The position numbers and the translations under genes are program-made. Shown one piece after another: positions 55,661-64,000 of a stretch of 64,000 nucleotides of DNA. Numbering within the stretch: the stretch's first letter is position 1; every line of letters starts with the position of its first letter. The notes below the pieces were generated by a model, which was given only the letters and a program-made list of their open reading frames with translations, did no database searches and was not told where the DNA came from. Source of the stretch: Gammaproteobacteria bacterium (GTDB taxonomy: Bacteria > Pseudomonadota > Gammaproteobacteria > Enterobacterales > Permianibacteraceae); the NCBI GenBank assembly GCA_016182845.1, contig JACPFT010000005.1:1-64000 (forward strand), written 5' to 3'.

Positions 55661-57835
55661 TCAGTTCTCCGCGATCTTGCTGCCCTTGATCACCACGTCG
55701 CCGCTGCCCTTGATGGTGATCTTCGAGCCCTTGATGGTGATGTCGCCGCTCTTCTTCAGGACGATTTCCGCCGAGCCGGTCTTCAGGCTGATCTCGTCGT
55801 CGGCGACGAGCTGGATTTTCTTGGCTTGCAGGGAATAGCTCTTGGAGACGGTTTCCTTGGCGTCCCCACCCACTTCGGTGGTGAGGTTCTTGCCGATGGT
55901 ATTGGTCTGATCCTTGGCGACATTCTCGGTCATGGACTGGCCGACATCGATGGAGCGGTTGCCGGCGATGGTCTCCGAGCGCGAGGCGCCGATGGTCTCG
56001 GTCTTGGCGGCACCCACCACTTCGCTCATGGCGGCGCCCACCGTGATGGCGAGCAGGCCGCCGACGGTCAGCTCCATGGCGGCGCCCACGGTTTCCGAGT
56101 AGTTGATGCCGACGCTCTCGGTCAGGTTGCTGGCCACGGCGACGTCCATGTTCATGCCGATATTCTCGACATGGTTGCCGGTCACGGTGATGGTCTTGTG
56201 TCTGTCCACCGCTTCGGTCTTGTCGCGGCCGACGTTCAGGGTCCGGTCCCGGCCGATGATCTCGCGCCGATCGTTGCCGACCGTGATGTCCTGATCGTGC
56301 TCCACCTCGTGCAGTTCGTCCTTCTCGGCGTGGAACAGGATCTGTTCCTCGCCCTTCTTGTCCTCGAAGCGGAACTCGTTGTAATTGGCGCCGCTGCCGC
56401 CCTTGCTGGAGCGGCTCTTGATCCCGCTCTGGGTGGCATTGGCCGGCAGATCGTAGGGCACGGTCTGCTCGGCGTTATAGACCCGGCCGGTGATGAGCGG
56501 CCGATCCGGATCGCCTTCCAGGAAGCCGACGATGACTTCCTGGCCGATGCGCGGGATATGGATCCCGCCCCAGCTCTTTCCGGCCCAGAGTTGCGAGACG
56601 CGGATCCAGCAGGAGCTGTTCTCGTCGGATTTGTCGTGGCGATCCCAGTGGAAATGCACCTTCACCCGCCCGTATTGATCGGTCCAGATCTCCTCGCCGC
56701 CCGGACCCACCACGATGGCGGTCTGGGGGCCCTGGGCGATGGGCTTTGGCGTGTCCTCGGTGTTGCGGAAGGGCGTCTGGGCGTCGATGGCGGTGAGCCG
56801 GCAGCTGACCAGTTCTGAGGCGCCGCCTGGCCCGGACTCCAGGGCCTGCATGTCGATGTGCAGCTCGGAGCCGATGACCAGGTATTCGCGGTTCTGGTCT
56901 GAGCGCGGGTAGTTGCGCAGCTTGAATAAATGGCCGGCGCCCAGGCCATGCACGTCGCCGCCCAGGCTGACCCGCTCGTAGCTGGTCTGCAGGGCTTCCA
57001 GGCGAGTCTTCGCGTAATGCTCGCCATCGGAACTCTGCACGTACTCGCCGGGATAGTCGTAGAGGGGCATGCCCGCCGCGCCGTGTTCGCGGCTCTTCGC
57101 CGAACGTACCTCCAGGCGCGCGCCGGGGCGCAGGAAATCGAAATCGTTGAGGGACATGGAGCCGGACTGCACCTCACGGCGCATGGACCAGTCGTTGAAG
57201 TGATCGCGCTCGCGCTGTTCGCCGGTGGGGGGGTAATAGGGCACGGTGTCGTAACCGGCGACCTTGTGATGGGCGCCATAGGCATCGGACAGCACGAGCA
57301 CGTGCCTATCCTTCTCATGGCGGAAATAATAATAAATCCCTTCCTGCTCCATCAGCCGGCTGACGAACTGGAAGGCGGTTTCCCGGTATTGCACGCAGTA
57401 GTCCCAGGAGCGGTAGCTGCCCGAGAGCGCATCGTCGAAATCGCTATAACCCAGGTCGCGGAACACCTGCTTGATGATGTCCGGAACCTTCATGTTCTGG
57501 AAAATCCGGCAGTCGGAGGTCCGGCTAAGCAGCCAGAACCAGGGACGCAGGGTGGCGCGGTAGGCGGCGAACTGGCCCTGGCCCGTGGTCTGGGAACACT
57601 CGCTGACGATGCCGTGGAACAGGCGCTCGCCGCCGTCCGGGAGGGACAGGCGCAGTCCCGCCGGCCGACCCAGGAGTTTGTCCAGGGCCAGATTGGGATC
57701 CTCGGAAAGCAGCTCCAGCTCGTAACGGAAGGGGCGCCCCAGTGCCTCCCAGGCTTGCATGCGCCCCAGGAGCAGCTTGTCGCTGCCTAGCGGCGTCGTT
57801 ACTTGCACGAGTCTTGCGGCTTGCTTCAAGGCCAT
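55661..57835 (-). CDS. vgrG: T6SS spike protein VgrG (TssI)
   Basis: 724 residues. The gp27-like part (for example GRPAGLRLSLPDGGERLFHGIVSE), the gp5-like OB fold (DQYGRVKVHFHWDRHD, then PRIGQEVIVGFLEGDPDRP) and a long C-terminal beta-helix of short repeats ending in KSGDITIKGSKITIKGSGD are seen. There is no extra effector domain. The ATG at 57835 has GGAG 7 bases upstream. It is encoded 2 bases before the TPR-methyltransferase stop, and the downstream DUF6484 and DUF4150 proteins probably cap its tip. Confidence 0.96.
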   Translation of the reverse strand: MALKQAARLVQVTTPLGSDKLLLGRMQAWEALGRPFRYELELLSEDPNLALDKLLGRPAGLRLSLPDGGERLFHGIVSECSQTTGQGQFAAYRATLRPWFWLLSRTSDCRIFQNMKVPDIIKQVFRDLGYSDFDDALSGSYRSWDYCVQYRETAFQFVSRLMEQEGIYYYFRHEKDRHVLVLSDAYGAHHKVAGYDTVPYYPPTGEQRERDHFNDWSMRREVQSGSMSLNDFDFLRPGARLEVRSAKSREHGAAGMPLYDYPGEYVQSSDGEHYAKTRLEALQTSYERVSLGGDVHGLGAGHLFKLRNYPRSDQNREYLVIGSELHIDMQALESGPGGASELVSCRLTAIDAQTPFRNTEDTPKPIAQGPQTAIVVGPGGEEIWTDQYGRVKVHFHWDRHDKSDENSSCWIRVSQLWAGKSWGGIHIPRIGQEVIVGFLEGDPDRPLITGRVYNAEQTVPYDLPANATQSGIKSRSSKGGSGANYNEFRFEDKKGEEQILFHAEKDELHEVEHDQDITVGNDRREIIGRDRTLNVGRDKTEAVDRHKTITVTGNHVENIGMNMDVAVASNLTESVGINYSETVGAAMELTVGGLLAITVGAAMSEVVGAAKTETIGASRSETIAGNRSIDVGQSMTENVAKDQTNTIGKNLTTEVGGDAKETVSKSYSLQAKKIQLVADDEISLKTGSAEIVLKKSGDITIKGSKITIKGSGDVVIKGSKIAEN

Positions 57836-57837
57836 GC

Positions 57838-59127
57838 TCAAACTCCTTGGGCCTGGGCCAGGACCAGCCAGCCCATGACCGGCTCATCGGCCTCGGTGCG
57901 CAGCTGGGCGCTCTCGATGCACGTCGGCCCGAAACCGGCGCGCTCCAGACAGTCCAGCAGGTAGCGGCGGGAATGGCAATAGCGGCCATGGGCCTGGAGG
58001 TGGAAGTCGCGCGCCTCGTCGTCCAGGGCCTCGACGCTGAAGGCCAGCCAGCCGCCGGGTTTCAGGCGGCGCCGGGCGCTGGCGAACACCCCGTCCAGGG
58101 CGCCGAAATAGAGCAGGGTATCGGCCGATGCCAGGACGTCGAAAGGCCGGTCCTCGGCATCCAGCCAGCCATGCAGATCCGCCTCGTGCAAGGCGTCGTA
58201 GCAGCCCCGTGCCCGGGCCTTGGCCAACATGCCCGCCGAGAGGTCGACACCCTCGAGCCGCGCCGCCCAGGGCCGCCAGAGCGGGCCGCAGAGCCCGGTG
58301 CCGCAGCCCAGGTCGGCCATGGCCAGTTCCCGCTTGGGCTCGCCGAGCTCGGCGGCCAGGCGCTCGGTCAGGAGCTGGGGCGCCTGGTAATGCAGCCTGT
58401 CCACTAGCTTGGCATCGAAGCTGTCGGCGAACTGGTCGAAGACCTGGCGCACATAATCGCTGGCGCAGCGTTCCGGGACATCCTCGCCGGAGCAGGCGGC
58501 GAGCATATGCCGCGCCACGGCATTGTCCGGTTCGCGCTCCAGCAACTGGCGGTAGGCCTGGGCTGCCTCCTCGATAAAGCCGCTGCGGTAGAGCACATAG
58601 CCATAGGCATGCAGGGCCGCGAACTGGCTGGGGTCATTGGCCAGGGCGCGGTGGTAGCAGGCGGCCGCCAGGGGATAGAGTCCCCGGCTCTTGGCCAGAT
58701 TGCCAAAATTGGTCAATACGGCGGCGTTGTTGGGCTCCAGCTCGGCGGCGCGCTTGAAGGCGTCGATGGCGTCCAGATCCAGTTCCTGGGCGCGCAGCAC
58801 GACGCCGAGATTATTCCAGGCATCGGCATGCTCCGGTGCCAGCTCCAGGGTTTGCCGGTAGGCCTCTTCGGCCTCGGCGTAGCGGCCCTGTTCCTTGAGG
58901 ATATTGCCGAGATTATTCCAGGCGTCCCGGTAATCGGGGGCCAGTTCCAGGGCCTGGCGGATCAGGTTTACCGCGGCCTCGCCGCGGCCGGTCTGGTGAT
59001 GGAGCACGCCGAGGAAATGCAGGGCATTGACGTCATCGGCATCCTGTTCCAGCAATTGGCGATAGGCGGCTTCGGCCTGCGCAAAATCGCCGCCTCGGTG
59101 CAGTGCCAGCGCTTCAGGAAATACCAT
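57838..59127 (-). CDS. TPR-repeat protein with class I SAM-methyltransferase domain
   Basis: 429 residues. About 10-215 is a run of six TPR repeats (for example AWNNLGNILKEQGRYAEAEEAYRQTLELAP). About 215-429 is a class I methyltransferase with motif I ADLGCGTGLCG and VDLSAGMLAKARARG. The same two-part layout is found in other TPR methyltransferases. Its place between clpV and vgrG suggests a T6SS-linked role, perhaps in modifying an effector or spike protein. The ATG at 59127 has AGAGGA upstream and is preferred over 59151. Confidence 0.75.
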   Translation of the reverse strand: MVFPEALALHRGGDFAQAEAAYRQLLEQDADDVNALHFLGVLHHQTGRGEAAVNLIRQALELAPDYRDAWNNLGNILKEQGRYAEAEEAYRQTLELAPEHADAWNNLGVVLRAQELDLDAIDAFKRAAELEPNNAAVLTNFGNLAKSRGLYPLAAACYHRALANDPSQFAALHAYGYVLYRSGFIEEAAQAYRQLLEREPDNAVARHMLAACSGEDVPERCASDYVRQVFDQFADSFDAKLVDRLHYQAPQLLTERLAAELGEPKRELAMADLGCGTGLCGPLWRPWAARLEGVDLSAGMLAKARARGCYDALHEADLHGWLDAEDRPFDVLASADTLLYFGALDGVFASARRRLKPGGWLAFSVEALDDEARDFHLQAHGRYCHSRRYLLDCLERAGFGPTCIESAQLRTEADEPVMGWLVLAQAQGV

Positions 59128-59162
59128 CGCCCCGTCCTCTCTCGAAAGCATGTCTCATGACT

Positions 59163-59735
59163 TCAGCCGCGCCGCAGGACGCGGTAGTCCTGGCCTTCCT
59201 TCAAGACATAGAAACTGGTGATGCCTTCCACGGGCGCCGCCACGCAGAGAATCCGCAGATTGGCATAACGGCCGAGTTCGCTGGCCGGCACCCCGCCCAG
59301 AAAATCGCCTAGCATGCCCATGGTGGATTTCTCGTCGGCCAGTTCGAAACCGTTCTGACCCTTGATTCCGGCCCAAGTGGCCTTGCTAGGCGCATCGCCG
59401 GAGCTGGTCTTGGCGGTGTCCACGTGGCAGACCCGCGTCGAACCGTTGAAGTTGTAAATGGCCATGGAACAGCCGGTGAATTCGCCGCTGATGGTTTCCC
59501 GGCCCTGCATCTCGGTGTAGTTAATCGCGCCGGCCACGTAGGGGAGGATATTGACCGGCGCGCCGCCTTCGACATCCTCGGTGTGGAAGCTCACGGTCTG
59601 GCCGGTCACCGTGTAACTGCCGAGCACGGTTCGCTCGCTGACCTGGCCGCGATCGCCGCCGACGATGCCGCCGCCGTCCAGTAAGCGGGACAAGCCCTTG
59701 ATGAGAGTGCCATTGCTGAGTGCACTGGAAAGCAT
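59163..59735 (-). CDS. unassigned T6SS-locus protein, candidate Cys-His deamidase-like effector
   Basis: 190 residues. It is not Hcp: there is no Hcp opening and the length and motifs differ. EFTGCSMAIY (Cys89) is followed 15 residues later by His104 in RVCHVDTAK, with glycines before the Cys. The 15-residue Cys-His spacing equals that of CNF1 (Cys866/His881), whose clan also includes BLF1. No signal peptide or membrane helix is seen. It lies between clpV and the TPR-methyltransferase gene. This similarity is weak, so it may be a structural or housekeeping protein of the locus. Confidence 0.35.
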   Translation of the reverse strand: MLSSALSNGTLIKGLSRLLDGGGIVGGDRGQVSERTVLGSYTVTGQTVSFHTEDVEGGAPVNILPYVAGAINYTEMQGRETISGEFTGCSMAIYNFNGSTRVCHVDTAKTSSGDAPSKATWAGIKGQNGFELADEKSTMGMLGDFLGGVPASELGRYANLRILCVAAPVEGITSFYVLKEGQDYRVLRRG

Positions 59736-59753
59736 GTATCGGTCTCCTCGGGT

Positions 59754-62450
59754 TCAATCGAATCGGTAGGCGAAATCGCCGTTTTCCACGTGGACTTCCA
59801 CGCGCTGGGCCGGCTCACCCTCGAGCATCCGGGTCAGGAAGGCGCGGCTGATGTCGGGCAGGAGCGAGTTGGTGAGGATGGCGTCGATCTGGCGCCCGCC
59901 GCTCTCGGTCTCCGTGCAGCGCGACACCACGAGTTTGACCACCTCGTCGCCGAACTCGAAGGGCACTTTCTGGGTGGCCTCGACGCGCTTCTTGATTCGG
60001 TTCAGCTGCAGCCGGGTGATGTTCCGCATCATGTCGTCGCTCAAGGGGTAATAGGGGATCACCACCAATCGCCCCAGCAAGGCCGGCGGGAACACCTTGA
60101 GCAGGGGTTCGCGCAAGGCCTTGGCGATGCCTTCCGGCTCGGGCATCAACTCCGGATCTCGGCACAGATTCGCGATCATGTCCGTGCCGGCGTTGGTGGT
60201 GAGCAGGATCAAGGTGTTCTTGAAGTCGATGAGCCGGCCCTCGCCGTCTTCCATCTGGCCCTTGTCGAAGACCTGGAAGAAGATCTCGTGCACGTCCGGG
60301 TGGGCCTTCTCCACCTCGTCCAGGAGCACGACGCTGTACGGCTTGCGGCGCACCGCCTCGGTGAGCACGCCGCCCTCGCCATAGCCCACGTAGCCGGGCG
60401 GGGCGCCCTTCAGCGTGGACACCGTGTGAGCTTCCTGGAACTCGCTCATGTTGATGGTGATGATGTTCTGCTCGCCGCCGTACAGGGCCTCGGCCAGAGC
60501 CAGGGCGGTCTCGGTCTTGCCGACGCCGGAGGTCCCGGCCAGCATAAACACGCCTATGGGCTTGTTGGGATTGTCGAGCCCGGCGCGGGAGGTCTGGATG
60601 CGCTTGGCGATCATTTCCAGGGCATGGTCCTGGCCGATGATGCGCTGCTTCAGGTGCTCGGCGAGCCTGAGCACGGTCTCGATCTCGTTGCTGGCCATGC
60701 GGCCCACCGGGATGCCGGTCCAGTCGGCCACCACCGAGGCCACGGCCTGGTAGTCCACCGTGGGAAGGATCAGCGGGTCCTCGCCCTGCAGGGCATGGAG
60801 CTTGGCGGTGAGCACTTGCAAGGTGGCACGCAGGGCTTCGCGCTCCCCATGGCTCATGGCCGACGTCTCCGGCACGCCTTCCTTCCCGGTGTTGTCCACC
60901 GGCTGGGCCGCATCGCGCAGCTTGGCGCGGGTGGCCAAGAGCTCGTCCACCAGGGCTTTCTCCTCGCTCCAGCGGGCTTCGAGGGTGGCCAGGCGCTCGT
61001 GCTCGGTGGACAGCTGGGCGCCGGCGCTGGCCTCGCGGGAGGCGGTGTCCATGCCGATGGCATGTTCCCGGGCGATGATGGCCAGTTCGGTCTCCAGGGC
61101 CTGGATGCGCCGGCGCGAGTCGTCCACTTCCGCCGGCACGGCATGCAGGCTCACCGCCACGCGGGCGCAGGCGGTGTCCAGGAGGCTGACGGATTTGTCG
61201 GGCAGCTGGCGCGCCGGGATGTAGCGGTGGGACAGCTTGACCGCCGCCTCCAGGGCCTCGTCGAGGATCTGGGTCTTGTGATGGGCCTCCATGGTGGAGG
61301 CGACCCCGCGCATCATCAGGACGGCCTTGTGCTCGTCCGGCTCGTCCACCTGCACGACCTGGAAGCGGCGGGTCAGGGCCGGATCCTTCTCGATATGCTT
61401 CTTGTACTCGGCCCAGGTCGTCGCGGCCACGGTGCGCAGGGTGCCGCGCGCCAGGGCCGGTTTGAGCAGGTTGGCGGCATCGCCGGTCCCGGCCGCACCG
61501 CCGGCGCCCACCAGGGTGTGGGCCTCGTCGATGAACAGGATGATGGGCTTGGGCGAGGCCTGGACTTCCTCGATGACCTGGCGCAGGCGCTGTTCGAACT
61601 CGCCCTTCATGCTGGCGCCGGCCTGCAACAGGCCCACGTCCAGGGTGCGTAGGGACACGTCCTTGAGGGCCGGGGGCACGTCGCCGGCGACGATGCGCAG
61701 GGCGAAGCCTTCCACGACCGCCGTCTTGCCGACACCGGCCTCGCCGGTAAGGATGGGGTTGTTCTGGCGGCGGCGCATGAGGATGTCCACCACCTGGCGG
61801 ATTTCCTCGTCGCGGCCGACGATGGGGTCGAGCTTGCCCTGGCGGGCCTGCTCGGTCAGATCCACGGTGAATTTCCTCAAGGCTTCTTGTTTGCCCATGG
61901 CGGCGGGGGCCAGGGCCCCGCTGGCCTCGCCCGGCGCGCCGGCCGTGAAGCCGTCGCTGGCCGCCTGGCCTTCCTCGGGCGAGCCGGCGACGACCTCGGC
62001 GAAGCGCTCGGTGAGCATTTCGCTCTTCAGCTTGCCGAATTCGGCGGAAATCGCCGCCAGGGCATTGCGCAGGCTGGGAGTCTTGAGGATGCCGACCACC
62101 AGATAGCCGGTGCGTACCTGGGCCTCGCCGAACATCAGGCTGCCGTAGACCCAGCCGCGCTCCACGGCTTCCTCCACATGGGAGGACAGGTCGGTGATGG
62201 AGGTGGAGCCGCGCGGCAGGCGGTCCAGGCTGTCGGTGACGTCCTTGGCCAGGCGCGAAGGTTCGATGCTGAATTGCTTGATGATGCGGTGCAGATCCGA
62301 GTCCTGGAGCTGAAGCAGCTGGTGTATCCAGTGCACCAGTTCCACATAGGGATTGCCACGCAGCTTGCAGAACACCGTCGCCGCCTCGATGGCCTTGTAG
62401 GCGATTGGATTGAGCTTGCCGAACAGCGCGAGCCGACTGATTTCTCCCAT
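59754..62450 (-). CDS. clpV: T6SS ATPase ClpV (TssH)
   Basis: 898 residues. The N-terminal domain (NPIAYKAIEAATVFCKLRGNPYVELVHW) is typical of ClpV and contacts TssB/C. Walker A1 is GEAGVGKT (236-243) and the second ATPase module has GTSGVGKTE, with ClpB-like middle coiled coils between. It disassembles the contracted sheath so its subunits can be reused. It is followed by the candidate deamidase-like gene, 18 bases after its stop. Confidence 0.96.
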   Translation of the reverse strand: MGEISRLALFGKLNPIAYKAIEAATVFCKLRGNPYVELVHWIHQLLQLQDSDLHRIIKQFSIEPSRLAKDVTDSLDRLPRGSTSITDLSSHVEEAVERGWVYGSLMFGEAQVRTGYLVVGILKTPSLRNALAAISAEFGKLKSEMLTERFAEVVAGSPEEGQAASDGFTAGAPGEASGALAPAAMGKQEALRKFTVDLTEQARQGKLDPIVGRDEEIRQVVDILMRRRQNNPILTGEAGVGKTAVVEGFALRIVAGDVPPALKDVSLRTLDVGLLQAGASMKGEFEQRLRQVIEEVQASPKPIILFIDEAHTLVGAGGAAGTGDAANLLKPALARGTLRTVAATTWAEYKKHIEKDPALTRRFQVVQVDEPDEHKAVLMMRGVASTMEAHHKTQILDEALEAAVKLSHRYIPARQLPDKSVSLLDTACARVAVSLHAVPAEVDDSRRRIQALETELAIIAREHAIGMDTASREASAGAQLSTEHERLATLEARWSEEKALVDELLATRAKLRDAAQPVDNTGKEGVPETSAMSHGEREALRATLQVLTAKLHALQGEDPLILPTVDYQAVASVVADWTGIPVGRMASNEIETVLRLAEHLKQRIIGQDHALEMIAKRIQTSRAGLDNPNKPIGVFMLAGTSGVGKTETALALAEALYGGEQNIITINMSEFQEAHTVSTLKGAPPGYVGYGEGGVLTEAVRRKPYSVVLLDEVEKAHPDVHEIFFQVFDKGQMEDGEGRLIDFKNTLILLTTNAGTDMIANLCRDPELMPEPEGIAKALREPLLKVFPPALLGRLVVIPYYPLSDDMMRNITRLQLNRIKKRVEATQKVPFEFGDEVVKLVVSRCTETESGGRQIDAILTNSLLPDISRAFLTRMLEGEPAQRVEVHVENGDFAYRFD

Positions 62451-62465
62451 GGCGTGGTCCTCGTC

Positions 62466-63542
62466 CTAAGTACCGCTCGTGGCGGCTGAGTGGTGATTCG
62501 GGGTGGCGTGCCTGGCGTAGTGCGCATCCAGGCATAAATCGGCGGCATCCTCGCGGCGGTTGCCCAGCCAGGAACTCCAGCCCAGGCGCCCGGCTTCCCC
62601 GGAACGCGCGCCGCCCAGGCGCAGGGGCGGCACTTCCTCGGCCTTGAGCACCAGGTTCAGATCCCAGTCCAGCTCGTCGCCGAGATACTCGCGCACCCAG
62701 GCGCCCAGGTGGGGCAGGGCCTCGCCGCGGGGCAGCATGTGCAGGTAATCGGCGAGCTTGAGCGGTCCCAGGCGGATGCGGAACTTGTGCTGGCGATCCC
62801 AGACCTGGCGGCCTATGCAGGCGTCCTCGCCCAGGCGGGTCCCGATCCGGCCCAGTTGGGAGCGCTCCGGCAGCTCCAGCCAGTGGCCGACGAATTCCTC
62901 GATGGCCACCGGCAGGCGGAAATACTCGGCGAGGATGCCGGCCAGGCCCTCGGCGTAGCGGTTGTTGGCGGCCAGATGCCCGGTGTAATAGCGGCGCGCA
63001 TCGTCATGCAGCGGGCCGTGGCCGCGCAGGCTGGCCATGCCCCGCCCGGACAGGGCGCCGACCCAGGAGGCGTAATCGTCGTCCTCGGGCCGGTCGAAGC
63101 TGACCGTGGGCCTGGCCTCGGCCCAGGCCCGGTAGAACAGGCTGAGCATGCGGTGGTGGAAGACGTCGAAGAAGCGCTTGAGGGTCAGATCGCCTTTGTT
63201 GCGCTGGCGGTCGCGGGCGTACTCGGTCAGATGCAGGGGCAGGGGGCCGTTGGGGCCGGTCAGGCCGAAGAACAGGACTTCCAGGCGCGGCTTGCCGCTG
63301 GCGGGATCGGTGTGCAGGCCGGCGAGACTGGCGGGGGCGAAGGCGCAGTCCGGCGCCTGGCCGAGGCGCACGGGATCGTCGGAGATGCGCACGGAACGGC
63401 CCAGGCGGGGCAGTTCCGGGTGGGCTGCATCGACGCGGCGCAGTGCCTGGAAGAAATCGTACTCCCAGGGCTTGTCCTGCATCTGCCCCAGCGCGGCCTG
63501 GGCGCTCACAGGATGGGACGGCGTCCGGCTTTCGGTTTCCAT
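62466..63542 (-). CDS. tssG: T6SS baseplate protein TssG
   Basis: 358 residues. YDFFQALRRVDAAHPELPRLG and FFGLTGPNGPLPLHLTEYARDR followed by FLDVFHHRMLSLFYRAW-like text (here FFDVFHHRMLSLFYRAW) are TssG/DUF1305 signatures. It forms the baseplate wedge with TssF, TssE and TssK. It overlaps tssF by 37 bases and lies 15 bases before clpV, the usual tssF-tssG-tssH order. Confidence 0.95.
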   Translation of the reverse strand: METESRTPSHPVSAQAALGQMQDKPWEYDFFQALRRVDAAHPELPRLGRSVRISDDPVRLGQAPDCAFAPASLAGLHTDPASGKPRLEVLFFGLTGPNGPLPLHLTEYARDRQRNKGDLTLKRFFDVFHHRMLSLFYRAWAEARPTVSFDRPEDDDYASWVGALSGRGMASLRGHGPLHDDARRYYTGHLAANNRYAEGLAGILAEYFRLPVAIEEFVGHWLELPERSQLGRIGTRLGEDACIGRQVWDRQHKFRIRLGPLKLADYLHMLPRGEALPHLGAWVREYLGDELDWDLNLVLKAEEVPPLRLGGARSGEAGRLGWSSWLGNRREDAADLCLDAHYARHATPNHHSAATSGT

Positions 63543-64000
63543 CGCATGATCTCGCCGCGCTCCGAGGTTCGGATCACGGTTTCCGTGAAGCTGTTGATCG
63601 ACACATAGCGTGCCAGGAAGCGGTCCAGGAGGGCGCCCAGGAGGAACACGCCTGTGCCGCGGAAGGCGGCCTCGTCGAATTCCAGGTCGATTTCCAGGCC
63701 GCGCCCGAAGACGATGGGCCCGGGCATGGGCAGGCGCCGGGTGCAGGGCCTGGCACTGACGCCGCGCAGGCCCTCGATCTGCAGCTTGACCGCCGGATCG
63801 CTGGCATCGCCGTAGAGTTGCAGCACCTCGCGCAAGGCCGCCGCGCCCTGGCCGTTTTCCAGCAGGGACAGGTAATTGAGCGAGAGCTGGCTGACGAGCC
63901 TCCAGGCCATGTCGTTCTGGGCCGGGCTGGGTCGCGGGCGGCTGGGCCCGGCCAGGCAGCGGATGGCTTCCACCGGCGCGCTCTCGTCCAGGCTGAAATC
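63506..64000 (-). CDS. tssF: T6SS baseplate protein TssF, C-terminal part
   Basis: About 164 residues are visible, from DFSLDESAPVEAIRCLAGPSR to the end. WRLVSQLSLNYLSLLENG, the FGRGLEIDLEFDE segment and the final SERGEIMRWKPKAGRRPIL belong to the TssF/DUF879 C-terminus. The gene continues past the window edge, so the N-terminus and start are not seen. Its 3' end overlaps tssG by 37 bases. TssF forms the baseplate wedge with TssG. Confidence 0.9.
   Translation of the reverse strand, partial: DFSLDESAPVEAIRCLAGPSRPRPSPAQNDMAWRLVSQLSLNYLSLLENGQGAAALREVLQLYGDASDPAVKLQIEGLRGVSARPCTRRLPMPGPIVFGRGLEIDLEFDEAAFRGTGVFLLGALLDRFLARYVSINSFTETVIRTSERGEIMRWKPKAGRRPIL

Noticed and set aside
59163-59735. 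Hcp (TssD) assignment for the gene after clpV
   Set aside because: The sequence shows none of the Hcp opening or conserved motifs, and Hcp normally lies between tssC and tssE rather than after clpV.

Overview
The window is GC-rich chromosomal DNA of a Gram-negative bacterium, most likely a beta- or gammaproteobacterium. The evidence is the thrS-infC-rpmI-rplT-pheS-pheT-ihfA-merR block, the ndk-rlmN-pilW-rodZ-ispG-hisS-yfgM-bamB-der block, a Bam lipoprotein, an RND pump, a type IV pilus pilotin and a type VI secretion system (T6SS). I cannot name the genus. Intergenic spaces carry several unrelated families of dispersed palindromic repeats.

Layout. (1) 1-387: the 3' ends of two insertion sequences, an ISL3-type remnant sitting inside the transposase of an IS50/Tn5-like element. 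(2) 436-8803, minus strand: a tightly packed seven-gene operon encoding a UbiA-type phosphoribosyl-polyprenyl synthase, DprE1, DprE2, a large GT-C-like membrane protein, a nucleotide-sugar epimerase-like protein, a UDP-galactopyranose-mutase-like FAD protein and a GtrA flippase-like protein. This set suggests synthesis and use of a polyprenyl-phosphate D-arabinofuranose donor. (3) 9125-16101: a WbpM/CapD-type dehydratase, rhombosortase, tRNA-Asn, aspartate aminotransferase, uvrB and a family-2 glycosyltransferase. (4) 16222-24451: tRNA-Val, the translation operon (infC starts with ATC), ihfA, a MerR-like regulator and tRNA-Pro. (5) 24517-30769: a two-gene RND pump preceded by a perfect palindrome, then putP. 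(6) 30951-40797: ndk to der housekeeping genes. (7) 41113-48497: a chemoreceptor, a LytM-type peptidase and xseA on the minus strand, then guaB and guaA. (8) 48553-64000, minus strand: the downstream half of a T6SS locus with tssF, tssG and clpV, then vgrG and an effector module.

In the T6SS region, structural genes (tssF, tssG, clpV) lead into a 190-residue protein with a Cys/His spacing like that of CNF1 deamidase, a TPR-methyltransferase, VgrG, a DUF6484 protein, a PAAR-like DUF4150 tip, a catalytically dead ketosynthase-fold protein, an AHH-type nuclease with an Imm11-type immunity gene in an AT-richer patch, an Imm49-like gene, a DUF2169 adaptor and a TIGR02270 HEAT-like protein. This looks like a spike-loading and effector-immunity cassette. 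The most novel candidates are the 59163-59735 protein, the pseudo-ketosynthase, and the complete D-arabinofuranose operon with its unassigned GT-C protein.
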